Shown piece by piece: positions 47,170-59,924 of a DNA stretch of 64,000 bases. How positions within the stretch are numbered: position 1 is the stretch's first letter; each line of letters starts with the position of its first letter. The stretch is from Lamellibrachia satsuma (lineage: Eukaryota > Annelida > Polychaeta > Sabellida > Siboglinidae). The notes beneath the pieces were generated by a model. That model was given only the letters and a program-made list of their open reading frames with translations. It ran no database searches and was not told where the DNA came from. The stretch spans positions 6,605,001-6,669,000 of the forward strand of contig BSQZ01000006.1 of assembly GCA_033239005.1 (NCBI GenBank), written 5' to 3'. A program made the translations under genes and the position numbers.

Positions 47170-50100
47170 GTAAGTAGGTCGTAATAGAATTTATGTTGTT
47201 GATTTTGTTTTTGTATCTATACATTACTATATTCTAGTAATACTAATAGTAACTAATAATACCGAGGATAAAACATTAATTTTAAAGCACACCAAAGTTG
47301 TTCCATTTCCCTGTATGGGATATTTTACTTCCTCCGGCATAGACACCAGATAGAAGGGACCAACAGCTTTTAATGTCTCTTCCGAAATACACAGGCAAAG
47401 TGGGGTGAACGAAATTGCCCAAGCTTCGAAACGGCGGAGGTGGTTTCGAAACCCTGTCCCTTCGAGTGAAAGCCAGACGCTCTATTACACGACCACCACG
47501 CGCCACAGAATTAAATCATACCTTGAGTCATACATTGAAAGGGTTTGGGGTAGGGAACATTCTGGCTTATATAATTATAGCCCCCCAGTCAGTGGTCATG
47601 GCAGTAATTTTTATATTTTGTTTTGAAATTGTTTACTGTTAGTTAGTGCATTGACACAATTGCTTAGTAGGGTATTCCATGGCTTGATTACTCGCTGTGA
47701 AAATAACTTGTGGTGTGCATCTAGTCGGCTGTAGTGTCGAACTATTGACTTGTTGTGTCTTCCTGGACGGGAGGTATGGATTAACTTGGTATTTATTTCA
47801 GTAAATCCATTAATAATCTTGAAAACTTCAAGCATATCAGCCCTTTTCCTCCTATCTTGTAGAGACAGGAGACCACACTTTTGCAATCTTAGATAATATG
47901 GGAGCTTAGAGATTCCAGTGATCATCTTAGTGGCGCTCCTCTGGACACTTTCTAATTTGTCTATATCTTTCTGAAGACGTAGACACCATGCCTGTTGGTG
48001 GTTTTCAATGATGGGTCGGACCAAGGTGATGTATAAGTTTTGATGTTTTTCATGCTTTTGTCTGTGTAGGTCCTACGAATTGTACCTAGTATTCTATTTG
48101 CTTTCTTGACTACATAGTTTACTTGCTCCTTTACTTTCAATGATTTATGAATGCGTACTCCTAGGTCTTTTTCTTGATCCATTGATTCTATACGTACATC
48201 TCCCATAAAATAGTCGTAGTTCGGGTTGTTGTATCCAATGTGCAGACATTTGCATTTGGTGATGTTGAACAATAGCTGTCAATCCTGACTCCATTTATAC
48301 ATATAATGGAGGTCTTTCTGGAGAGTGAAAACAATCCTAAAGCCAGCAACGGTCCCTACTCAGATGCAATTGGCTGTTCGCCTAGCAGTTCTATGAATTA
48401 CTGCAGGAGTTATTCTTATTCACGGAGCAGCTCTGCAAATTACGGCAACAGTATAATCTTATTCACAGAGCAGCTGTGTGAATTACAACAGATTGTAATC
48501 TTATTTGCAGAGCAGCTCTGCAACTTACAGTCTAAGTTATATTGCAAATTATGGAGGATTGATTACGGAAAGAGTTATTCTTATCCGCAAAGCAGCTCTG
48601 CGAAACACAGTTATTATTAGGCCGTGGCAAGGCGTATGTGAGCCATACCTTTATACTGCTACGCTAACCTAAAATACGGCAGTAATTCTGCACATGCTTT
48701 TTGATTTCTTGTTATTTTACGTATTATGTGTTGTATGTATTTTTAGCACTATTGAGGGAGGTTGGGACCTTTGCCACACCCCTCACTATAGTAGAGCTAT
48801 GAATGAACACAAGTCATCACTGAATAACCAGGACAGAGTTTTATTAACTACATTTTACAATGTGAAATCCTGACTACGGTTTATTTTTATGGAAGACTTA
48901 AATACATAGTACACAACAGTCAACTCATATACATAACAGACTAGCCTAAATACTAACAACTGAGATCTTGTTACAACATACTAACATTTTAATAGTGCTG
49001 ATAAAATTTGTTTGTTCTTATCATACTCTGACATAATATACTAAATAGTCTCAGTTGCGTTATGCTGTTTATTTATTTACTGTTTTAAAACTAATAACTG
49101 AAAAACAATGCCATTTTAAAAGTATTGGTGGCCATCTTTATGAAATTTAGTAGCGTATGCTAACATAATGTATTAAATAAATTTAAATATTGTCTACATG
49201 CTAACACAAACATACATGGAACAGACATAAAAAACTTTCTAAATATTATACTATGCAAATAACTGAAATCCTGGCACAGCAAACTAACATAACATGCTAA
49301 ATTAATAATTATTAATTGAAATCTTATCTACATCCTAACACAAAATTCATGTACATGGAACATAGGTGCATGCACAGATGCACATTATTGGCATTATCAC
49401 CTTTAAGCCATAGTATTTAGCCTAGTTCAAAAATAATGAAACCAAAACATGACATGATAATGAAAAATATTAAAATTATATGGTCAAACCTACATAATGA
49501 AAGAACAGCCAGTACATAAAGGTTCATGAAAATTGTACTTGAAACTTTATTTTAAATATATAAATATGGAAGTAATGCTTCAACCATCTGAAGTGCATGC
49601 ATGCAAATATTCTAATATGAACAAATATGATTATAATCACACTCAAAATAAAATGCTTGACACTAAATGTAAAGCAATACGACAAATAAAAACAGAAGAT
49701 ATAGCACTCAATAATAATAATACAATTGGTTTTGAAAGTAATACATTGAAACATTACTTCTTTCATAATTTTAACAGTAGTCATCCAGATCCAGTATTGC
49801 CTAGGCTATAGAAACCATAGAAACGCATTTCCCAACCAATGAGTGGTGATTGGTTGATTCCTGCTCTGCGAATAAGGATAACGTTTGTTGAAATTAGTAG
49901 AGCAGCTCCGCAAATAGCCAGTGCGAATTCAATTTGGGTTCACTTGAGGAAACTCACTGATTGTTGTGCAGTGCCAAGTATGACAAGATATTTTATATCA
50001 CTTACAATGCTAACAACTCTGGCTCGACTTACTTGACTTAAGGGGGAAATAGTGTAGATCACACTTGAAATTGAAGAATTGAGCACACCCCTGCAAAAGT

Positions 50101-53100
50101 ACAATACATTTATGAACAGATATCGGCCTGACAGAGATCGGCTGCTAAGCACAACAACAGCAACCAACAGGTCAAGGCCAGGGTCACAGCCAACCTGCTC
50201 CGGTGACGCCCCAACTCTCAATGAAAGTATACAAGATGACTATGACAGCGATACAGAAATAAGTAAGTTGTTGGAGGGACAACATTCTCCACTGACAGTG
50301 ACCACAGCAGACATTCCCAAGACCTGACCACAGCAGACATTCCCAAGACCTGGCCACAGCAGACATTCCCAAGACCTGACCACAGCAGACATTCCCAAGA
50401 CCTGGCCACAGCAGACATTCCCAAGATCTGACCACAGCAGACATTCCCAAGACCTGGTCACAGCAGACATTCCCAAGACCTGACCACAGCAGACATTCCC
50501 AAGACCTGGCCACAGCAGACATTCCCAAGACCTGGCCACAGCAGTCAAAGAACAAATATCAGAATAGGAACGAATCACAACAAGAAAACTAAACTTAATC
50601 ATCCGTGGATTGCAAGAAACAGACCATGACCTACAAGAAGTGAAACAGATGCTGTCATCTTACCTCCAGATGGACATCACACCGAAGAAAGTCACAAGGA
50701 TTGGACAGCCAGACATAGAAAACCAAGAATGATCCTTGCAGTTATGTGTAACATCAAAGACAAAAAAAGTCCTAGGAGAAGCCAAGGAACTGATGCAAAC
50801 TACACAATCCCAGTACAAGATCTAACCCAACGACAACGAGGGGAGTAAAAAAACTTTCATGCCCAACTGATGAGGAGAAGAGATGAAAATCACGGAAAGA
50901 CAAAATATTCCAGAGTGATATCATCAAGGTGCAGTAGAGATAAACACACTCACACAACTCATGTACATAGAAACACAACCCAACACTGTAGCTCTCTACT
51001 AAGCAAATATGATGAACTGAGCACCATTTCTTAAGACTGATGTAATTGCTGTTAATGAGATAAAGCCAAAGAATGGAGAAATACCAAATCCAAAGCTACT
51101 TAAAATCCCACGATATGATTTATTTACAAATGATCTTCAAGAACCAGGTATGAGGGGTGTATGTATTTACATCAGGGAAAATTACAATGCATGCAGATAC
51201 TCTCACCCAGCACTTGACCAATTCTCAGGTGTGGTGTGGATCACTTTCAAAACAAAAGACACATCAACTCTATCAGACTATGATAAAATCAAAATGCTTA
51301 TCATCCTAGACTGGGAAATAGAACTAGCTGAACATAACACACAAAAGACAGTGTTGAATCCAAAAGACAAGTGTTGAATCCATCCTCTAGGAAGCAGTAG
51401 AAGACTTTGTACCACACTGTACTGTCTACGACAACTCTCGCTTCAAACCAGATAAACATTTGATCAACCTTTGTTCGGTCTCAGCATTCCTGCCATTTCC
51501 ATGTAAACAAAGGCGCACTAATTTCAGGCAGTTTGATTACCGTACACCTCCAAATATTGTCGCACAGATGAGGTGATCACATAATCAATAATAAAAGCTC
51601 ACATAAATCTTTGTAGTAACAGGCCTTTCACACATGAGTCTAAGTTAGCCTGGAGTCGCCCAGGGTGAACGTTCTCCTTGCTAGTGCACATTACAACAAC
51701 ATCCTGCTTGCACTTAGTTTACTTTGTCAAATTAATTACGCTGTCTGTTGGAAATCAAAATTAATGTGACACACACTATCAAATTATGATGTGCTAAACC
51801 AGAACATGTCTTGCAAGCACCAACCATGATACCACTCTGAAAAGTTTTTAAAGGACCGAAGGAACATCACATAATTTCTCGCCTTCACAGTTGTACTTCT
51901 GGCAGGTGATGTACATTCCAACCCTGGACCCCTTTTACCCAAGTTCCCTTGTGAGCTTTGTGGGAAAGCTGCATGGGGACAGAAATGCATACAATGCAAC
52001 CTCTGCTGTGTATGTACCATGTTAGCTGCTTGGGCATGCCAAAATCAGTATATGAAACACTGGAGGCAGAACTATCTCTCATGTAAGTTGCGAGTGTGGC
52101 ATGCCTCAGTTTTTGAACATGAGTTCCTCGCTGTTTGACCACCCTGGCTATCACCCCTCTCAGCCCACTGGAATGAGTTCTCGCACATCTGAGCACAGCT
52201 CAATTTTGTCCATCGACGACACCTCTCAGGTAGTGCAACCCCAGCACAGCAGTAACGACAACAGACACTTAGCTCCAGCCAACTGCCACATCAACTCCTA
52301 CCAACAGGAGGAAGCCTGCCCCGAAGAAACCACACAGCAAAAAAAGAACTCATAATAGCAATTGCCAACTGCAACAGTGGCAAAGGGGAAAGGTCACTAT
52401 TGAGAATATACTTGAGAGGCTGAGAGTCACTCACTGAGACTACATTAGTAATCTGATAGGCAATACTGAAGAAGATTGACAGGCAACCCAAATGACTGTG
52501 GCGATATCTAACGGGCTTGCAACAGGTGTGGTGTAAGTACACCATTCGCAGATAGCAAGGTGGCAACTGACCCCCCTACAGAAGACGAACATGCTGAAAG
52601 ATCAGTTCTGCTCTGTCTTCAGTATGCCCACTAAGCAGCCCTCTCTGTACCCGAAGATGCCCCACACTTTCGAAGCTACTTGCAAACATCGAGCCTAGGA
52701 AAACATCAGGACCAGATGACATTCCTGCAATCTTTTTGATGAATTGCGCTCAGGAACTGTCAGCGATGCTGGCCTTCATCATCCAGCAATCAATCTCCAC
52801 CAAGGCTGTACCAAATGACTTGCAGGATGCTTGGGTGGCACCAATTTTCAAGAAGAGCAGTGTTTATAAATTTCCGCACGTTCCCACTCCATGTAAAATT
52901 CAACCAATCAAACGTTTTGAAAGAACAGAAGTCGGCTTCAATCTGAGATTGCATCAAGATTGACTGTGCGCAAAATCGGCTGCAGTTTAAAGTTTTCAAA
53001 GTTAATTTATTCCAACAAGTTTGACACAGACGAAAGTGGTAATTGCAAATTTTATTTCTGCGATAGTTAATCATTAGTTTCATTACACATATATTTACTT

Positions 53101-56100
53101 TCACATCAACCACTACCGATTAGATTGCAGTACAAAACTAATCTTTGTTCAATGTTTGTGATGACAGATAATGCGTTTTGTTTTGCCTGTCAAACAGTGT
53201 TGCTAACATCTGAAAAAAAGAGTAATGAGTAAATTTATTTGAATTGTAAGTTAGCGTCAGCATGCCATGGAATTGTCAGAAAACATACCTAGCCTAGATG
53301 CATGTGCAGGATGTATTTCACCTTCTAAGTATCTCACCTCACCTTCACTAATGCATAGAGTTGGCCACACTGTATATTCATGTCTGCTTTCAGGAGAATA
53401 TGCACAAGGTTCGGTTTACATGAAAAATGGTGTGGCGCATTATGTCGCTGGGCAGATGGATAAGAAGTATGCCGCGGCGTACGGCCGCTACAACAACACG
53501 CTGATGGAAACTGGCTGGGGCTTGCTGGAAATAAAGGCAGGCTATGGGGCACTGACAAAGAACCATGACCTGATGTATGCTGCAGGCTTTCTTGAGGGCA
53601 TCTTTACAGCAAGGTAAGAACTTACCAACGCTGCTAGATGCTGTAACACTACCATGAGGTGTATCTGAAACTTACCTGTTATTTAGACATCCATCTACCT
53701 GGGTAAATGCCCATATACATGAGCGATTTTTTATTATGTGTGCGTTTACAATAGCAACATGTCTAGATGCTGCACGTGTGACCTATTTACCCTCGCCGAC
53801 TACAGCTTTGATGAAAGGTCATGATGGGTGCACCAGCTGTCAGATTCAACATCGCGCATGACTGTCATCAAAATTAGATCCAGTCCCAATTCTATGTCAC
53901 AATCGTGGCCATAAATTTGCCTTGCTAATTGGCCGTGAGATTTTTTAATGATTATATCGTACAATAAAATTGCATGAAAATAACTCATGTTATTCATATC
54001 ATTTTAACAGTGATGTCTGTATCAGTAGCTATTTAGCATTCATTTTCAGTTGAAAACCTATTTTGGACAGGACAGTGTCAAGAACTTTTCCAAAACCCCT
54101 TTTGGATGTCCATACAAAATTGCGTAATGATGCATCCTTTGTGGGAACAAAACTTTGAAGTTTGGAGGCAGGCTCGTCTAGTTCCCAGAAACATGTTGAC
54201 CAAGACAGGAATTTGGACTAAGTATAAATGATTCAGCAACCATCCACAGTTTGTGTGGCATAAACTGACAAATCCACATTTCAACAGGTAACGTAGTACT
54301 ACTACCACCCCTGGTTGGCGAGGATGGGTGTATTCGTACTGAACAATGCTGTATAAAGCTGTCCAGTAGAACTAATGTGTTCATGTTACATCAGTTAGCT
54401 ATGAGCCTGGCAGGAGGCTACAACTTCATTGTGTTCATGTTACATCAGTTAGCTATGAGCCTGGCAGGAGGTTACAACTTCATTGTGTTCATGTTACATC
54501 AGTTAGTTGTGAGCCTGGCAGGAGGCTACAACTTCATTGTGTTCATGTTACATCAGTTAGCTATGAGCCTGGCAGGAAGCTACAACTTCATTGTGTTCAT
54601 GTTACATCAGTTAGCTATAAGCCTGGCAGGAGGCTACAACTTCATTGTGTTCATGTTACATCAGTTAGCTATGAGCCTGGCAGGAGGCTACAACTTCATT
54701 GTGTTCATGTTACATCAGTTAGCTATAAGCCTGGCAGGAGGCTACAACTTCATTGTGTTCATGTTACATCAGTTAGCTATAAGCCTGGCAGGAGGCTACA
54801 ACTTCATTGTGTTCATGTTACATCAGTTAGCTATGAGCCTGGCAGGAGACTACAACTTCATTGTGTTCATGTTACATCAGTTAGCTATAAGCCTGGCAGG
54901 AGGCTACAACTTCATTATGCAGGTCCAGGCTCAACTAGCCAACATCAAAGAACATTTCCATCCAATTCCAGGCTATTGTTTAAACTGCCCCAAATTAAAT
55001 GAATGTCCTGAGCTGGGAGCCACCTTCCTTACGGTCAAATGTTGACTGCTTGTTCGTGAAATGTTTCCTTTGATGTTTTAGAAACAGTATGAATTTTCAT
55101 CAGGGAGTAGCACACTATACGTCAGTTAAGATTAATATATCCATGAATGGCTGACATTATTTGAATAAAATGATCAATTAAACACCTAACATGCAAATGC
55201 CCCACATCTTTTCCGTTACAATCCCATATCTATGCCTACGCATGCTTGGTCGCCTTCAAAATTATTCAAACGTCAGATTGACTGAATTTTGCATTGTGAT
55301 TTTTTTAATATCAGTAAATGTTATTGTTGGTGCGATGTACATATTCTTTGCTGACACGATAATTTGTACAATATTTGTGGACTGGCATCAGGCATGCATT
55401 GTCTGGGATACATCATTATTCTGACTGTCTAAATTTAAAGTACAAAATTACTGTTCATATTGTTTATCAGTTCACACTTGTAGTTTAATATTATGCACCA
55501 GAGACATCACGTGTTATATCGGAAATCCTCTATTGCTATAGTCACCTACTGGTGATCATGGTAGACTTGAATCTTCTTTCCCCAGGCAAATCTATCAGAA
55601 CTATGTCAACGTTAAGCCGTTGGTTATCCCAAAGTTGAAGAAGTCACTCGAGGGGAAACTGAGACAATACTTCCAGAAGCAAGACGAGTGGCTACGAGCA
55701 ATGATATTGAAGTACACCAGTAGTGACCCCTACTGGCAACATGTGGCATATGTTATGTCACAGTTTGATGGGTTATACAACGGATACAAGCTGGTTGCTG
55801 AAAAGTCATGGGTACGCTGTCATATTCTCTGTCTTGCCTGCACTCAATGAATAATGGCAGGCACACCACATAGTCCAGAATTTGGAAAACAGTTGATTTT
55901 ACTGTGTACGTAATGTTTAAATACATATACTGAAATCCATTATGGGTCAGTTATAATGTTGGTTCATGCACATTGACATTGAAGCCCATAATAGATCATA
56001 TGTTGTGCTAGTTTGTGTAGCCAAACATTGAATCCCATCATAAATCACATGTTGTGCTAGTTTGTGCAGCCAAACAGTGAAGCCCATCATAGATCATTTG

Positions 56101-57790
56101 TTGTGCTAGTTTGTGTAGCCAAACATTGAAACCCATCATAGATCATATGTTGTGCTAGTTTGTGTAGCCAAACATTGAAACCCATCATAGATCATATGTT
56201 GTGCTAGTTTGTGTAGGCAAACAGTGAAGCCCATCATAGATCAACAGTCAAGCCTGTTCTTTCTCTTGTTTCAGCCAAGCGATGTCTTTGTCATTCAACT
56301 GCTGAATGGGTTAGGAGACGTGATAGATCTTGCCAAAGCCCTCGACCCTGACAGTTGGCCAGACTATGCCCACATGACTCATTCCCAGCTGCTACAGAGC
56401 GTCCACCGACGAGGTCACTGCTCCGCCCTCGTCAAGGTAGGCTCAGTAGTAATCTCTCTGTGGAACTCGCTCACTGTCCCATCATGCACACAAGGTAGAG
56501 AGCAATCGATGCTATCGATTTCTATATGCAGTCATTCTTCCTAGGTATTGTGTCTTTATTTTTTGGGTTTGCGCCTCTCTTGCGATGGTTTGTTGGTACA
56601 TTTCTTTTGGGCATCCTCTTTTTTCAGATGGTTTCCAGTTCCATGCCTGTTTTGGTGTTCTTGTTGGCAGCATTCAAAGGACATGGCCAAAATATTTCCA
56701 TCTTCTTATCAATATTGTTGACTTGATTGTCTCTACATTTGCTCTTTTAGGCACTTCTTCATTGGTAATGAATTCATTCCATTTAAGGTTTATAAGTCTG
56801 CGCAAGCATCTGGTCTGGAAACTTGTTAGTATCTGTTCCATTTGTTTGGTTGTTTTCCACGTTTCAGAGCACTAGAGGAACACAGGTGCAACATTGCTGT
56901 TGAAACATTTTTATTTTGGTGTTAGTATTTATACTCTTTCACCTTCCCTCGCCTTTCCAAGCCTATTCTTGATATTAATACAACAGTCTCCATCGTTGGA
57001 CAATACACTACCAAGGTAGATGAAACAGTCTCCATTGTTGGACATTACACTACCAAGGTAGATGAAACAATCCATGTCTGTCATTCCGTGAAATTGGTTT
57101 TCTATCACAATTTACTCTCATCACTTCAATTTTGGAGACAAGGTTCTCTGCCAGTCAACTCATTAAATAACACTTTTACACAACTGAGCACGTCATAGTG
57201 GATACACGATATGTTTGATTTGTTGTGAAATGATTCTGAAAATGAGACAAGTGATAACATTTATTTGAAGTAGTAACTTTAAAACACAGGACAGGTCAAC
57301 ACAAAGTAAGTGACACGTGCTTACACACTCAGTGTGCTTATGTTGATGGTTGTAAAACAACAGGACAGGTCAACACAAAGTAAGTGACACGTGCTTACAG
57401 ATTCACTGTGCTTATGTTGATGGTTGTAAAACAACAGGACAGGTCAACACAAAGTAAGTGACACGTGCTTACAGACTCAGTGTGCTTATGTTGATGGTTA
57501 TAAAACAACAATATTGAATGGTTGGTTGAGTGCAAGTAATGTTATTATTAATGTTCCTGTGCCAGGTAACTGGAGCCTATGAAGACATGTTTCTTTCCCA
57601 CTCAAGTTGGTTCGAATACGCAGCCACAATGCGCATCTTCAAACATTACCACCTTAACGTCGTTGACAAACACACTTCTGCCAGAGAGATCAGCTTCTCC
57701 AGTTATCCAGGTAAGATATACAACTATAGGCTCAGTAATACTAATAATAACAATCTATTCACACATATACCTTATCTATAAAGCAAAGTT

Positions 57791-57827
<37 letters not shown>

Positions 57828-59868
57828 TGTCCTCTGTGAATCTGTGGGCTGATCAGGACAAAACTTTGTCCAGTGACCAGGGGCCCATCAGATGGATGTG
57901 GAGCCTCTGTAATCAGTAAAGTGACTGGGGGCCCATCAGATGGATGTGGAGCCTCTGTAATCAGTAAAGTGACTGGGGGCCCATCAGATGGATGTGGAGC
58001 CTCTGTAATCAGTAAAGTGACCTGGGGCCCTTGAGATGGATGTGGAGCCTCTGTAATCAGTAAAGTGACTGGGGGCCCATCAGATGGATGTGGAGCCTCT
58101 GTAATCAGTAAAGTGACTGGGGGCCCATCAGATGGATGTAGAGCCTCTGTAATCAGTAAAGTGACCTGGGGCCCTTGAGATGGATGTGGAGCCTCTGTAA
58201 TCAGTAAAGTGACATGGGGCCCTTGAGATGGATGTGGAGCCTCTGTAATGAGTAAAGTGACTGGGGGCCCATTAGATGGATGTGGAGCCTCTGTAATCAG
58301 TAAAGTGACTGGGAGTCCATCAGATGGATGTGGAGCCTCTGTAATCAGTAAAGTGACTGGGAGCCCATCAGATGGATGTAGAGCCTCTGTAATCAGTAAA
58401 GTGACTGGGGGCCCATCAGATGGATGTAGAGCCTCTGTAATCAGTAAAGTGACCTGGGGCCCTTGAGATGGATGTGGAGCCTCTGTAATCAGTAAAGTGA
58501 CTGGGGGCCCATCAGATAGACGGGGAACCTCTGTAATCAGTAAAGTGACTGGGAGTCCATCAGTTGGATGTGGAGCCTCTGTAATCTGTAAAGTGACTGG
58601 GGGCCCATCAGATGGATGTGGAGCCTCTGTAATCAGTTAAGCAAAATAGTACAATAAATAAAATTGTGCTTGCCACCACTGGGTAATACCTGTATCATAT
58701 TAGTAGCGTCCTCTTGTGCGTTATTCCTACATTAGCAACTGGTAAAAGGTTTCCTACAGGGCTATGCATTGTTGAGCTTTCGATAGTGTTATTGCATTCA
58801 GTGAAATTATAGGGATAATTCACACGACATATTTACATATATAATTTAATTGCACTGCCCGTGTAGTGTAAGCTATTTTTGGGGGCGTGTGCAATGCCTA
58901 AACTTTTCTAATTTATATAAAAATGGCCTTAAAAGTTATATCGCCCTTAGTTGGATTGCATCTTCAGTCACTGTACTTCTGCCATGTGTGGGATGCTCAA
59001 GGGTTGGAAATGACAAGAATCTTCACATCCTGGCACCAAATGGAAAGACTAAAACATGTTGAAAGACCAAAGCATTTCATTGCAATAATAGACATGGGTA
59101 TTGCTGGGTAATTCAAAATACGAGTGGTGTGTGTAAAGAGAAATTATGAGGAAGCAAGAACAACAGCGCAATAGTGAATCCGACTTTGGACTGGAACATG
59201 AATCAGAGTTGCTCTGCACCTTGGCCGTCTTGGTGCTTCCTTATCTTGTGCATAAGCTGCCCTACATTTGGACTTGATGTGTTGTTTGATTGACATGTGC
59301 TTATCAAAATAACCACCCAAATTCTGCACACAGTCTGGTTCCTGGCTTTATTTTTTCTTGTAATTCTGGTGATAAATGAAAAATTATCTGCAGCTTGAAT
59401 GTGTTTAAAACAAAAGTAAGACTAACTCAAAAGGGTGGCTTACATACAGCTGAAGAACTGTTGGACTCTCGATAAACCTTTCTTGTCCACTTGTCATTTG
59501 GTTTTTTTGCCTTGCGTGGCAATCTTGTTAACTCTTGATAAATCTTCTGTTGTTGTTTAGTCATCTCCTGTAGGGTGATTATACTTATAGGGCGTGTGTG
59601 TGATGTAGGGTTTCTTGAGTCACTGGATGACTTCTACCTTATGGACAGCAGCTTGGTGTTGCTGCAGACTACTAACAACGTGTTCAACTACTCTCTCTAC
59701 AAACTCGTCCAGTCATCATCTGTGTTGGCATGGCAACGTGTCCGGGTCGCCAACATGATGGCGTCCAGTGGCAGTGAATGGAGCCAAGTATTTGCTAAAT
59801 ATAATTCTGGTATGTGTATATATATATATATATTCTCTATACATAGTAAATTAGGACAAAATCAAATT

Positions 59869-59924
<56 letters not shown>

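Noticed and set aside
53267..53393. Start codon at 53267 as the beginning of the PLBD protein
   Set aside because: It lies before a good polypyrimidine tract and AG. The remote signal-peptide exon joins in phase instead, and the 53267 leader has no signal peptide character.
56526..56875. Plus-strand hydrophobic ORFs resembling membrane proteins
   Set aside because: The minus strand reads a LINE ORF2 C-terminus; the hydrophobic plus frames are its antisense.
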